DNA of 16,329 nt from assembly GCA_007129225.1 (NCBI GenBank), contig SKVX01000086.1, forward strand, positions 1 to 16,329. The letters run 5' to 3'. Within the stretch, counting starts at the first letter, position 1; each line of letters begins with the position of its first letter. Shown piece by piece: positions 1 to 6,725 of this stretch. The position numbers were made by a program, and so were the translations under genes. The notes under the pieces were generated by a model. The model did no database searches. It was not told the origin of the DNA and was given only the letters and a program-made list of their open reading frames with translations. This DNA is from Halomonas sp. GTDB lineage: Bacteria; Pseudomonadota; Gammaproteobacteria; Pseudomonadales; Halomonadaceae.

Positions 1-1320
1 CGGCAACTCGGGCAGTTGCGGCCGCAGGCGGGTCTCCAGCGGGTCCTGCTCCAGGCGCGAGGTAAACAGCCAGATCACCGGCGCATCCTGGGTCTCCTGC
101 AGCAGCCCGGTGAGCGTGGCAAGCAGCGCCTCGTCGGCCCAGTGCAGATCCTCCACCACCAGCAGTTGGGGGCGATGGATGGAGCGCGCCAGGAGAATGT
201 CGCGCAGCGCCTGTACCAAGCGCTGGCTGCGGGTCGCCGGGGTCATGGCCGCGTAGAGCGACTGCGCTTCCTCCGGCTGGGCCAACCCCAGCAGCGGACG
301 CAGCAGCATGGCGTGATCCACCGGCAGGCGCAGCGCCGAGAGGCGGGCGAGCAGTTGTGCCTCGGCTAACACCTCCCCCTGCGTTTCCCTCTCCACCTCA
401 CCCTGCACCTCGCCGGAGGTTTGCAGCAGCGAGCGCGTGAGCTGCATCAGCGGGCCTTCATCGGCGCGGGTGCCGAAGTCCAACACCTCGGCCTGGTGAT
501 GATCGGCATGGGCCGCGGCCATTTCGGCGAACTCGGCGCTGAGGCGGGTCTTGCCGATGCCGGCCACGCCGCGGATATAGACCAGATGGCCGGCTTGGTA
601 GGCCCGGGTACTCTCCAGGATGGCTTGCAGCTGCCCCAGCTCCACACGGCGCCCCACTAGATCGAAGCGGGCCTCATGCGCCTCGTCCCGAGGATGGCGA
701 TAGCGTAGCCACTCCCCGCCTTCATCATCGAAGACGAAACGCTCCGCCAACTGTACCGCCACCCCACGCTCGACCCAGACACCGGTCGGATCCTTCACTA
801 TCGAAGGGGGCACAGCAGCCGGCCAGTGACCGGCCTGAAGGTAAACGCTACTCGCCACCCCCTGCTCCACCAAGGTGGCGGCGCACAACAGGCCACGCTG
901 CGCATCGCTACGGTACGCCCGGGGCAGCCCGAACAGCGCCGTGCCCCCTTCCGCCAGGCTACCGCCGAAATGCTGAACCCAGCTCGCCAGGGCCGACGGA
1001 TCGGCCGCCACGGCATGCAGCTGAATCAGAACACGGGCGCTCTCCATCTCCTCCACATCGGCGGCGGACACGGCAGAAGCCTCCTCGGCCTCCACCGACA
1101 GCGCCTCAACCTCGACGCCGTAGATCTCGGCCAAATGGCGAGCGGTACGATAGAGCACAGCCTTGCCACTCTCGGCCCGCTTGATGGAAGCGATGGACAC
1201 ACACAGACGCCGATCAAAACAGTACTCGGCCAGCGCCTCCTGACTCAGGCCCAGCCGCTTGCGGTGCTGCTTCAAGCGCTCACGATCCAGCCGCAAGCGC
1301 CCGTCTTGAGGGAGTATCAC
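1..1320 (-). CDS. HTH-domain P-loop regulatory ATPase (STAND/AAA_16-like), C-terminus beyond the window
   Basis: The frame is open from a GTG at 1320 to the window edge, 440 codons with no stop. The GTG is preceded by an AAAGGAAG ribosome binding site; no upstream ATG is in a comparable position. Residues about 13-70 form an XRE-like helix-turn-helix region (LKQHRKRLGLSQEALAEYC, then a second helix near IKRAESGKA). Residues about 220-440 are the start of an ATPase domain: a lead-in typical of predicted ATPases (LVGRRVELGQL), Walker A GVAGIGKT at 251-258 and Walker B LLVVEDLHWAD near 386-396. In related multidomain proteins this core is followed by TPR-like repeats and acts as a signal-dependent switch or transcriptional regulator; that part is not visible here. 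The ligand and target are unknown. Sure of the ATPase and HTH, unsure of the role. Confidence 0.8.
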   Translation of the reverse strand, partial: MILPQDGRLRLDRERLKQHRKRLGLSQEALAEYCFDRRLCVSIASIKRAESGKAVLYRTARHLAEIYGVEVEALSVEAEEASAVSAADVEEMESARVLIQLHAVAADPSALASWVQHFGGSLAEGGTALFGLPRAYRSDAQRGLLCAATLVEQGVASSVYLQAGHWPAAVPPSIVKDPTGVWVERGVAVQLAERFVFDDEGGEWLRYRHPRDEAHEARFDLVGRRVELGQLQAILESTRAYQAGHLVYIRGVAGIGKTRLSAEFAEMAAAHADHHQAEVLDFGTRADEGPLMQLTRSLLQTSGEVQGEVERETQGEVLAEAQLLARLSALRLPVDHAMLLRPLLGLAQPEEAQSLYAAMTPATRSQRLVQALRDILLARSIHRPQLLVVEDLHWADEALLATLTGLLQETQDAPVIWLFTSRLEQDPLETRLRPQLPELP

Positions 1321-1590
1321 TGTTGGCTTCCTTTCCCGCGTAGGTGGGACGTGAGGGGCATCAGGCTTTATTAGTTCTTTAGCATTAGAGGCTGTAATCC
1401 TAGCAGATCGTGAGCGTGGAATGGTCGGCTGGCATTTTGCACGACCTGGGGAGGGCGAGGCCGGTGATCAACGTCAATGTCAGCAGCCTCCGCCAAGGCG
1501 CCTGCCGGCGCCAGTCGCGAGCTAGAGCTGCTTCGACAGGGTGGTAATTATCTGATATGGCGAAGAAATCAGCTGCCGGAGTGCTCGTTG
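1321..1590. other. Intergenic region between the ATPase gene and the CSD-DUF1294 gene
   Basis: No gene is visible in these 270 bases. They hold the upstream region of the minus-strand ATPase gene and the 3' flank of the CSD-DUF1294 gene. A GC-rich hairpin (GGCGCC, four-base loop, GGCGCC) sits at 1497-1512, but it has no T-run, so it is not a convincing intrinsic terminator. I could not assign a promoter with confidence. Confidence 0.5.
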
Positions 1591-2208
1591 TCAGCTGCTC
1601 CCCAGCATGTATGCCCGAAGCCCCGCCGCCTCACTTGCATGGAGTAGCCATGCGAGTACTGCGCAATTCGCCATCACTGCGCACCAGAATAGGGCCTGGA
1701 ACGGGTGCTTCCTGGTTTTGTGCCGGAACGCCTGCTGCGCCACCAGCGCCCCTGGCCAGCCGCCTAACAAGCCTGCGAAGAGTAACGTGGCTTCTGGTGT
1801 GCGTCTTCTGCCCTTCCCTGCCGCGGCTTTGTCGACACCATAGATGGCGAAGGTGATGACGCTCAGCAGCGCGTAGGCACCCACGAACTTCACCGGGACG
1901 ATGCCCAGAGCGCTCGAGGCCGCCAGCAATACAAAGAACGCAGCAGCCACTCCGCATGCCATCAAAAATCCCCTGGAACGCGGTGACGCAAGGCCTGCCG
2001 CTTTCAGGTAGAGCACCTTCTGCCCCCTTAGCCTGTTCTGGCTGTCCCGGTTGACGTGGTACGAGATCGATTCATTCACCCTTGGCCGACGGCTGCCGCG
2101 GGGAAAGGCGCTGATGTGGACGAATACGCGAGGGCCGGCTGCTGTTGGCGAAATAAATCCGAAGCCCTTGTCATCGTTCCAGTCGGTGAGCTTTCCTTCA
2201 TGCTGCAT
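1591..2208 (-). CDS. Cold-shock domain / DUF1294 membrane fusion protein
   Basis: A 205-residue protein starting at ATG 2208. Residues 1-68 are a cold-shock (OB-fold) domain: it opens GKLTDWNDDKGFGFIS, with RNP1-like KGFGFIS at 14-20 and RNP2-like VFVHIS at 28-33, the aromatic surface that binds single-stranded nucleic acid. Residues about 80-193 carry four hydrophobic segments (roughly 81-103, 108-124, 140-158, 172-190). The DUF1294 signature GWPGALVAQQAFRHKTRKH starts at 150. The CSD would therefore be tethered to the inner membrane on its cytosolic face. The fusion is a known architecture in Proteobacteria, but its function is not established. Spacing to the divergent SDR gene is 155 bases, and a perfect -10 hexamer lies 27 bases upstream. 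The Shine-Dalgarno sequence is weak. Confidence 0.85.
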   Translation of the reverse strand: MQHEGKLTDWNDDKGFGFISPTAAGPRVFVHISAFPRGSRRPRVNESISYHVNRDSQNRLRGQKVLYLKAAGLASPRSRGFLMACGVAAAFFVLLAASSALGIVPVKFVGAYALLSVITFAIYGVDKAAAGKGRRRTPEATLLFAGLLGGWPGALVAQQAFRHKTRKHPFQALFWCAVMANCAVLAWLLHASEAAGLRAYMLGSS

Positions 2209-2234
2209 CTGTTTATCTCTGGCAAGCGTGTTTC

Positions 2235-2240
2235 ATTATA
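2235..2240 (-). promoter_or_regulatory. Candidate -10 box for the CSD-DUF1294 gene
   Basis: A perfect TATAAT on the minus strand, ending 26 bases before the ATG at 2208, which would give a very short 5' leader. No good -35 hexamer lies 16-18 bases upstream (the best candidates are about TCGCTT/GTCGCT). The promoter would therefore need an activator or be weak, if it is real. Confidence 0.4.
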
Positions 2241-2296
2241 ACGCCCGGCACGGCTGAAGCGACTTCCGGGTACCGTCGCGCTGCTTGCACGCGACA

Positions 2297-2323
2297 TTGG
2301 TTTTTCGTCGGCCAAGGTATAAT
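2297..2323 (+). promoter_or_regulatory. Candidate promoter of the SDR gene
   Basis: A perfect -10 TATAAT lies at 2318-2323, with a TTGGTT hexamer at 2297-2302 as a possible -35. The 15-base spacer is shorter than ideal. Transcription would start near 2330, giving a leader of about 35 bases before the ATG at 2364. Confidence 0.45.
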
Positions 2324-2363
2324 ATCTGTACAATAAATTGCGCTTACCTTGAGGAGATGCGCC

Positions 2364-3095
2364 ATGCAGCTGTTGCTTGCAGGTGCCAGTGGCGGTATCG
2401 GGCTTGCCATGTTGCGTCAGCTGCTGCGTGAGGCACGCTGGGTGCGTATCTACGCCCTGTATCGTCGCCCTTCCCCGGCGTTGGAATCGCTGGCGAGGGA
2501 AGAAGCACGCCTGCGACTTCTGCAGGTCGATCTGTCGTCGGATAAGGATTTGGCGGCGCTGCCCGTCAGCCTCGAGGGACCCTTGAATTGGGTGATCAAT
2601 ACCACCGGGCTGCTGCATGACAGTGAAAGCGGCAAGCAGCCGGAAAAATCCCTGCAGCAGTTGCAACGTGACAATCTGATGGCCGGCTTCGAGGCCAATG
2701 CCGTCAATCACCTGCTGTTGATCAAGGCCCTCGAGCCGCTGCTGGCCAAGCGCGAGACGCTGAAGATCGCCTCGCTTTCTGCCCGGGTGGGCAGCATCGG
2801 CGATAACCGGCTGGGTGGCTGGTACGGCTATCGCGCCAGCAAGGCGGCGCTCAATCAGTTGATGCATACCCTGGCGATCGAGATGACGCGGCTCAATCGC
2901 CAGAGCGTCTGTGTCACCCTGCATCCGGGTACCACCGATACCGCACTGTCCCGCCCCTTCCAGGCGCGTGTGCCGTCGCACAAACTGTTCACGCCGGCGT
3001 TTGCGGCGGGTCGGCTTATCGAGGTGCTCGAGTCATTGTCGCCTGAGGAGACGGGACGCTTCTTCGCCTGGGATGGCGAGGCCATCCCCTGGTAG
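2364..3095 (+). CDS. Short-chain dehydrogenase/reductase (C-factor/CsgA-like SDR)
   Basis: A 243-residue classical SDR. The ATG at 2364 is chosen because GAGGAGA at 2351-2357 sits seven bases upstream; an in-frame TTG at 2349 lies at the Shine-Dalgarno itself and is less likely. Motifs: Rossmann GASGGIG at 7-13, acidic turn LQVDLSS near 53-59, INTTGLL near 79-84 (the NNAG-equivalent), an active-site serine in IASLSA (S137 or S139), the catalytic pair Y156 and K160 in YRASK, and HPGTTDT after residue 186. It should use NAD(P)(H) on a small carbonyl or alcohol. Overall it resembles the cytosolic C-factor-like SDRs common in gammaproteobacteria, whose substrates are mostly unknown. It is transcribed away from the CSD-DUF1294 gene and converges on katG. 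Confidence 0.9.
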   Translation: MQLLLAGASGGIGLAMLRQLLREARWVRIYALYRRPSPALESLAREEARLRLLQVDLSSDKDLAALPVSLEGPLNWVINTTGLLHDSESGKQPEKSLQQLQRDNLMAGFEANAVNHLLLIKALEPLLAKRETLKIASLSARVGSIGDNRLGGWYGYRASKAALNQLMHTLAIEMTRLNRQSVCVTLHPGTTDTALSRPFQARVPSHKLFTPAFAAGRLIEVLESLSPEETGRFFAWDGEAIPW

Positions 3096-3169
3096 CGCTG
3101 GATCGACTGCGAGGGCCCTCGCGGACTGGGGAAGCACTGGATAAATGTCTGCGTGCGGTTGTGCTCACC

Positions 3170-3202
3170 AAAAAACCCCGAGGATGGTGGCCACCCTCGG
3201 GG
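3170..3202 (-). terminator. Rho-independent terminator of katG
   Basis: The arms CCCCGAG (3176-3182) and CTCGGGG (3196-3202) pair, and the inside contains a further self-complementary GGTGGCCACC. Read on the minus strand, the stem is followed directly by TTTTTT (3170-3175). It lies 45 bases after the katG stop codon. The plus-strand side has only a weak T-rich tail, so any use for the convergent SDR transcript is doubtful. Confidence 0.85.
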
Positions 3203-3246
3203 CTCATTTCACCGGCGGCGATTGCTCCCCGCCGCGGTCCTGAAGT

Positions 3247-5445
3247 TCAGCGGTGCAGGTCGAAGCGGTCATTCTCCATGACCTTGACCCAGCCTTTGAC
3301 GAAGCGGTCGATCATGCGCTCTTCGCCGCCGTTGGCGGCGTACTCCTCGGCGATGGCGCGTAGCTGTGAGTTGGAGCCGTACACCAGATCGACGCGAGTG
3401 GCGGTCCACTTCTTCTCGCCCGTCTTGCGGTTGCGGCCTTCGAAGCGTTCCTCGCTGTCGTCGAGGGGCTCCCATACGGTGCCCATCTCGATGAGGTTGA
3501 CGAAGAAGTCGTTGGTCAGCTGGCCGGGGCGGTCGGTGAGGATGCCGTCGTTGCTGTCCCCCACGTTGACGCCGATGGCGCGCATGCCGCCAACCAGCGC
3601 GGTCATCTGCGGTACGCTGAGGTTGAGCATGAAGGCGCGGTCCACCATCAAGTGCTCGGCCGGGATGGACGTCACCTGGGGCTGCATGTAGTTGCGGAAG
3701 GCGTCGTGCCTTGGCTCCAGGTGGGCGGTCGTATCCACCTCGGTCATCTCCTGGGTGGCGTCGGTGCGGCCCGGGGTGAACGGCACTATGACGTTGTGCC
3801 CGGCCGCCTTGGCCGCCATTTCGACACCCACGCTGCCGCCCAGCACGATCATGTCTGCCAGCGAGATGTTGGCGTCGGAGTCGTTCTTGATCTTCTCGAG
3901 CCGGTCGATCACGTCGAACACGCCGGAGCGCAGGTTGATGTCCCAGCCGGTTTGCGGCTCGAGCCGGATGCGCGCGCCGTTGGCGCCGCCGCGGTGGTCG
4001 GTCTGGCGGTAGGTGCAGGCCGAGGCCCAGGCGGTGCCCACCAGCTGCTTGGCGCTGAGGCCGGAATCAGCGATCTGCTGCTTGAGCGTGGCGATCTGCT
4101 GGTCGTTGACCAGCGGCCCCTGGTGCTCGGGTACCGGGTCCTGCCAGACGAGGACTTCGTCGGGCACCTGCGGGCCGAGGTAGCGGGCGCGCGGGCCCAT
4201 GTCGCGATGCAGCAGCTTGTACCAGGCCCGAGCGAACTCGTCGGCGAGCACCTCCGGGTTATCGTGGTACTCCTTGGAGATCTCGAGATAGGCGGGGTCG
4301 GTGATCATCGCCATGTCAGCGGTGTTCATTACCGGGGGGTTCTTCTTGCCTTCCACATGGGCGTCTGGCACCCAGTAGCCCTCCTTGACCTCCACCGGCT
4401 CCCACTGGTTGGCACCGGCGGGCGACTTCTTGACCTCCCACTGGTGGGCGAAGATGGTCTTCAGGTAGGAGTGGTCCCACTTGGTCGGTGTCGGGGTCCA
4501 GGCGCCTTCAAGGCCGGAGGTCACGGTGTACTCGCCAAGGCCGGTCTCGTTCTTGTTGGCCCAGCCGATCCCCTGCTGGTGGATCTTCGCGGCCTCGGGG
4601 GCCTCGCCCACGGCATCCGGGGATCCATTGCCGTGCATCTTGCCGAAGGTGTGGCCGCCAACTGTCAGCGCGACGGTCTCACGGTCGTTCATGCCCATGC
4701 GGGCGAAGGTCTCGCGGACGTCCTGGGCGGACTTCATCGCATCGGGCACGCCGTTGGGGCCTTCCGGGTTGACGTAGATCAGCCCCATCTGCACCGCGGC
4801 AAGGGGATTGTCGAGCACGCGGCTGCCGTCTTCCCAGCTGCCGGTATAGCGTTCGTCGTTGGTGGCCAGCCACTCGGTCTCGGGACCCCAGTAGATGTCA
4901 TCCTCGGGCGCCCAGATGTCCGCGCGGCCGTATCCGAAACCGAAGGTGCGAAAGCCCATGGTCTCCAGCGCACGGTTACCGGCGAGGACCAGCAGGTCGG
5001 CCCAGGAGATCTTCTCGCCGTATTTCTGCTTGATCGGCCAGAGCAGCCGGCGGGCCTTGTCCAGGTTGCCGTTGTCGGGCCAGCTGTTGAGCGGCGCGAA
5101 GCGCTGGGCGCCGGTGCCGCCGCCGCCGCGGCCGTCCACCGCGCGGTAGGTGCCGGCGGCGTGCCACGACATGCGGATGAAGAATGGGCCGTAGTGGCCC
5201 CAGTCGGCGGGCCACCACTCCTGGGAATCGGTCATCAAGGCATCGAGATCGGCGCAGAGTTCGTCGACGTCGAGCTGCGAGAACGCCTCGGCATAGCTGA
5301 AGTCGGCGCCGAACGGGCTGGCGTCGGGGTGTTTCTGGTGCAATACATTGAGGTTGAGCTGGTCAGGCCACCAGTGCTCGTTCCCCTGCAGACTGGGCGT
5401 GGTGCGTGCCCCCCACTCCCGTCGTGTAGACTTTTGTTCAGACAC
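3247..5445 (-). CDS. katG: Bifunctional catalase-peroxidase
   Basis: A 732-residue haem enzyme that removes hydrogen peroxide by catalase and peroxidase activity. The GTG at 5445 is chosen because GAGGAGA sits five bases upstream and the protein then starts MSEQKS, as family members do; an open frame back to 5547 is probably untranslated. Visible active-site residues in the N-terminal half: distal R91, W94 and H95 (IRMSWHAAGTYR), D124 at the channel (SWPDN), Y224 (LIYVNPEGP) and M250 (FARMGMND), which complete the Met-Tyr-Trp crosslink, and proximal haem ligand H265 (GGHTFGKMHG). The degenerate second peroxidase domain fills the C-terminal half. Length is normal for KatG. It is monocistronic, with a terminator after it and an OxyR-like half-site 182 bases upstream. 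Confidence 0.98.
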   Translation of the reverse strand: MSEQKSTRREWGARTTPSLQGNEHWWPDQLNLNVLHQKHPDASPFGADFSYAEAFSQLDVDELCADLDALMTDSQEWWPADWGHYGPFFIRMSWHAAGTYRAVDGRGGGGTGAQRFAPLNSWPDNGNLDKARRLLWPIKQKYGEKISWADLLVLAGNRALETMGFRTFGFGYGRADIWAPEDDIYWGPETEWLATNDERYTGSWEDGSRVLDNPLAAVQMGLIYVNPEGPNGVPDAMKSAQDVRETFARMGMNDRETVALTVGGHTFGKMHGNGSPDAVGEAPEAAKIHQQGIGWANKNETGLGEYTVTSGLEGAWTPTPTKWDHSYLKTIFAHQWEVKKSPAGANQWEPVEVKEGYWVPDAHVEGKKNPPVMNTADMAMITDPAYLEISKEYHDNPEVLADEFARAWYKLLHRDMGPRARYLGPQVPDEVLVWQDPVPEHQGPLVNDQQIATLKQQIADSGLSAKQLVGTAWASACTYRQTDHRGGANGARIRLEPQTGWDINLRSGVFDVIDRLEKIKNDSDANISLADMIVLGGSVGVEMAAKAAGHNVIVPFTPGRTDATQEMTEVDTTAHLEPRHDAFRNYMQPQVTSIPAEHLMVDRAFMLNLSVPQMTALVGGMRAIGVNVGDSNDGILTDRPGQLTNDFFVNLIEMGTVWEPLDDSEERFEGRNRKTGEKKWTATRVDLVYGSNSQLRAIAEEYAANGGEERMIDRFVKGWVKVMENDRFDLHR

Positions 5446-5626
5446 GGTCTTCTCCTCGACTGGATGGTGGCCTACAGGAGATTTGAGCCGACGTCGCCGC
5501 ATCGCCTCATTTTTTGTAAACACCTTCCGACCCCATGCCGAAGGCATTGAGAGTTCCTATAAGCCGTCAGTATCAGTGAAGGATTCAGGACCGAAGCCGT
5601 CAAGCTGTGGGGAGGCTTTCGCCTTG

Positions 5627-5641
5627 ATAGAGACAATCTAT
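5627..5641 (-). promoter_or_regulatory. Possible OxyR half-site upstream of katG
   Basis: The sequence ATAG-N7-CTAT occurs as a perfect inverted repeat, matching one half of the extended OxyR motif. It has A at the expected inner position on one side. No second ATAG-N7-CTAT follows at the seven-base spacing, so only half of a full tetrameric site is seen. It lies just past the upstream gene's terminator, about where a katG control region would begin. KatG is a classic OxyR target, which makes the assignment plausible but unproven. Confidence 0.4.
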
Positions 5642-5671
5642 AAAAGCCGTTCACCGGGCAGGCGAACGGCT
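5642..5671 (-). terminator. Rho-independent terminator of the higA-like gene
   Basis: The arms AGCCGTTC (5645-5652) and GAACGGCT (5664-5671) pair perfectly around an 11-base loop and are followed on the minus strand by TTTT then ATAG. The stem includes part of the stop codon of the gene at 5670-5957, so translation termination and hairpin formation overlap. Confidence 0.75.
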
Positions 5672-5957
5672 AGGCGGCAACAAGCCTTTTGACCTTGAGT
5701 TCGTTGCGATGTTGCTCAGCATGCCAGAGCTCATATTGAGACTGCTGGTTCAGCCAGCTTTCTGCCGAAGTATTGAACGCGATAGAAAGCCGGATCGCCA
5801 TTTCCGGACTAATGCCAGCCTTACCGTTCAACACAGCGCTCAGAGTCTTCCGGCTTACCCCCAGTGCTTCGGCGGCCGCCGTTACAGACAAGCCAAGGGG
5901 CTCCAGGCAGAGCTCTCGCAGTACTTCACCAGGGTGGGGAGGGTTGTGCATCGACAT
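5670..5957 (-). CDS. higA: HigA-family XRE antitoxin/regulator, no partner toxin present
   Basis: A 95-residue protein starting at ATG 5957, seven bases after AGAGG. It opens MHNPPHPGEVLRELCLEPL, the hallmark of HigA antitoxins, followed by an XRE helix-turn-helix (VTAAAEALGVSRKTLSAVL, about 25-43, then NGKAGISPEMAIRLS). HigA normally neutralises the RNase HigB and represses the operon. In that arrangement higB lies immediately upstream, but here the upstream space is only 32 bases and is followed by the TetR gene. The downstream side holds only a terminator and the katG control region. It is therefore an orphan in this window, acting perhaps as a stand-alone regulator or an antitoxin for a distant toxin. 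Confidence 0.88.
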   Translation of the reverse strand: MSMHNPPHPGEVLRELCLEPLGLSVTAAAEALGVSRKTLSAVLNGKAGISPEMAIRLSIAFNTSAESWLNQQSQYELWHAEQHRNELKVKRLVAA

Positions 5958-5989
5958 GGCGGTACCTCTGTAATAAGCGGGCTCTGCTC

Positions 5990-6634
5990 CTACCCTGCAT
6001 CGCCAAGCATGCTCTCCAGCTCGCTTTCGTCGACGCCGAGCATCTGCAGGATGTTGCGCTGGGCGGCGTTGAGGATGTGCTGGCGTTCCTGCTCGCCGGG
6101 CAGGCTCTTGGCGATGGCCACGGCGCCTACCAGGGAGGCGAGGATGACGCGGGACTTGTCGGCGATGACCTCGCGGTCGGGCTCGAAGGGGAGCTTCTTC
6201 AGGCGGCTCAAGGCGATGAGGCGGGTTTCCAGCATCTTCTTCATGCGCAGGTAGGAGGCTTCGAACAGCGTGCGCACCTCGGCGTTCTCGTTGCCGATCT
6301 CGTTGAACAGCACCGTCTCGGGTCCCGGCTTGTGCTTGCGTTCCAGCTCCTGGAGGTTCCAGCAGTTGGCGACCAGCTCCGTCAGGTGCTTCACTGAGAG
6401 AGGCCCCTTGACCAGCCGTGCCGCGCGACTGCTCTCCAGGGTTTCCCGCACGGAGGTGTGGTAGAGCGCTTCCTTCGAGGCGAAGTGGGCGTAGAAGGCG
6501 CCGTGGGTCATCTTGGCCAGCTTCATGATCTGGCCGATGGAGACCTTCTCGAAGCCCTTGCGGCTGAACAGCTCGATGGCCGACTTGAGGATACGCTCCC
6601 GCGACTTGGCCTTGTGGTTGTTCGAGTAGGGCAT
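5990..6634 (-). CDS. TetR/AcrR-family transcriptional regulator
   Basis: A 214-residue regulator starting at ATG 6634. Residues about 11-58 are a TetR DNA-binding domain: RERILKSAIELFSRKGFEKVSI, the recognition helix region MKLAKMTHGAFYAHFASKEAL, then the family tail into the ligand domain. The C-terminal ~150 residues are a helical ligand-binding and dimerisation domain that I cannot match to a specific ligand. It is divergent from the FabF-like gene with about 90 bases between start codons, and inverted repeats lie in that gap. The simplest reading is local control of the FabF-like gene and of itself, possibly in response to an acyl compound. The HigA-like gene follows 32 bases after its stop. 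Confidence 0.93.
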   Translation of the reverse strand: MPYSNNHKAKSRERILKSAIELFSRKGFEKVSIGQIMKLAKMTHGAFYAHFASKEALYHTSVRETLESSRAARLVKGPLSVKHLTELVANCWNLQELERKHKPGPETVLFNEIGNENAEVRTLFEASYLRMKKMLETRLIALSRLKKLPFEPDREVIADKSRVILASLVGAVAIAKSLPGEQERQHILNAAQRNILQMLGVDESELESMLGDAG

Positions 6635-6649
6635 GGCGACTTCGCGCTC

Positions 6650-6696
6650 CCACGCTGAATATTATCTTGATCATATCAACTTGGGTGTTAGCGTGG
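6650..6696. promoter_or_regulatory. Palindromic operator region between the tetR-type and fabF-type genes
   Basis: There are two nested inverted repeats. An outer pair, CCACGCT (6650-6656) and AGCGTGG (6690-6696), surrounds an inner TTGAT-CAT-ATCAA (6667-6679). The inner palindrome has the size and position expected for a TetR-dimer operator in the shared promoter of divergent genes. No strong -35/-10 pair could be read on either strand. Confidence 0.5.
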
Positions 6697-6725
6697 CACA
6701 ACCCCAAGCTGTTCAGGAAATTACC

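Noticed and set aside
2076..2981. A 301-codon minus-strand frame across the SDR gene and divergent promoters
   Set aside because: It is antisense to the SDR and in a different frame from the CSD-DUF1294 gene; its Gln/Arg-rich translation matches nothing and crosses two good promoters.
5446..5547. An upstream extension of KatG by 34 residues to a start at 5547
   Set aside because: The extension is Arg/Lys-rich without family similarity, whereas GTG 5445 has a strong ribosome site and gives the normal KatG N-terminus.
3652..5550. A 632-codon open frame on the plus strand opposite katG
   Set aside because: It is fully antisense to an unambiguous katG, has a low-complexity Gly/Val/His/Leu-rich translation with no domain, and is a typical GC-rich mirror frame.
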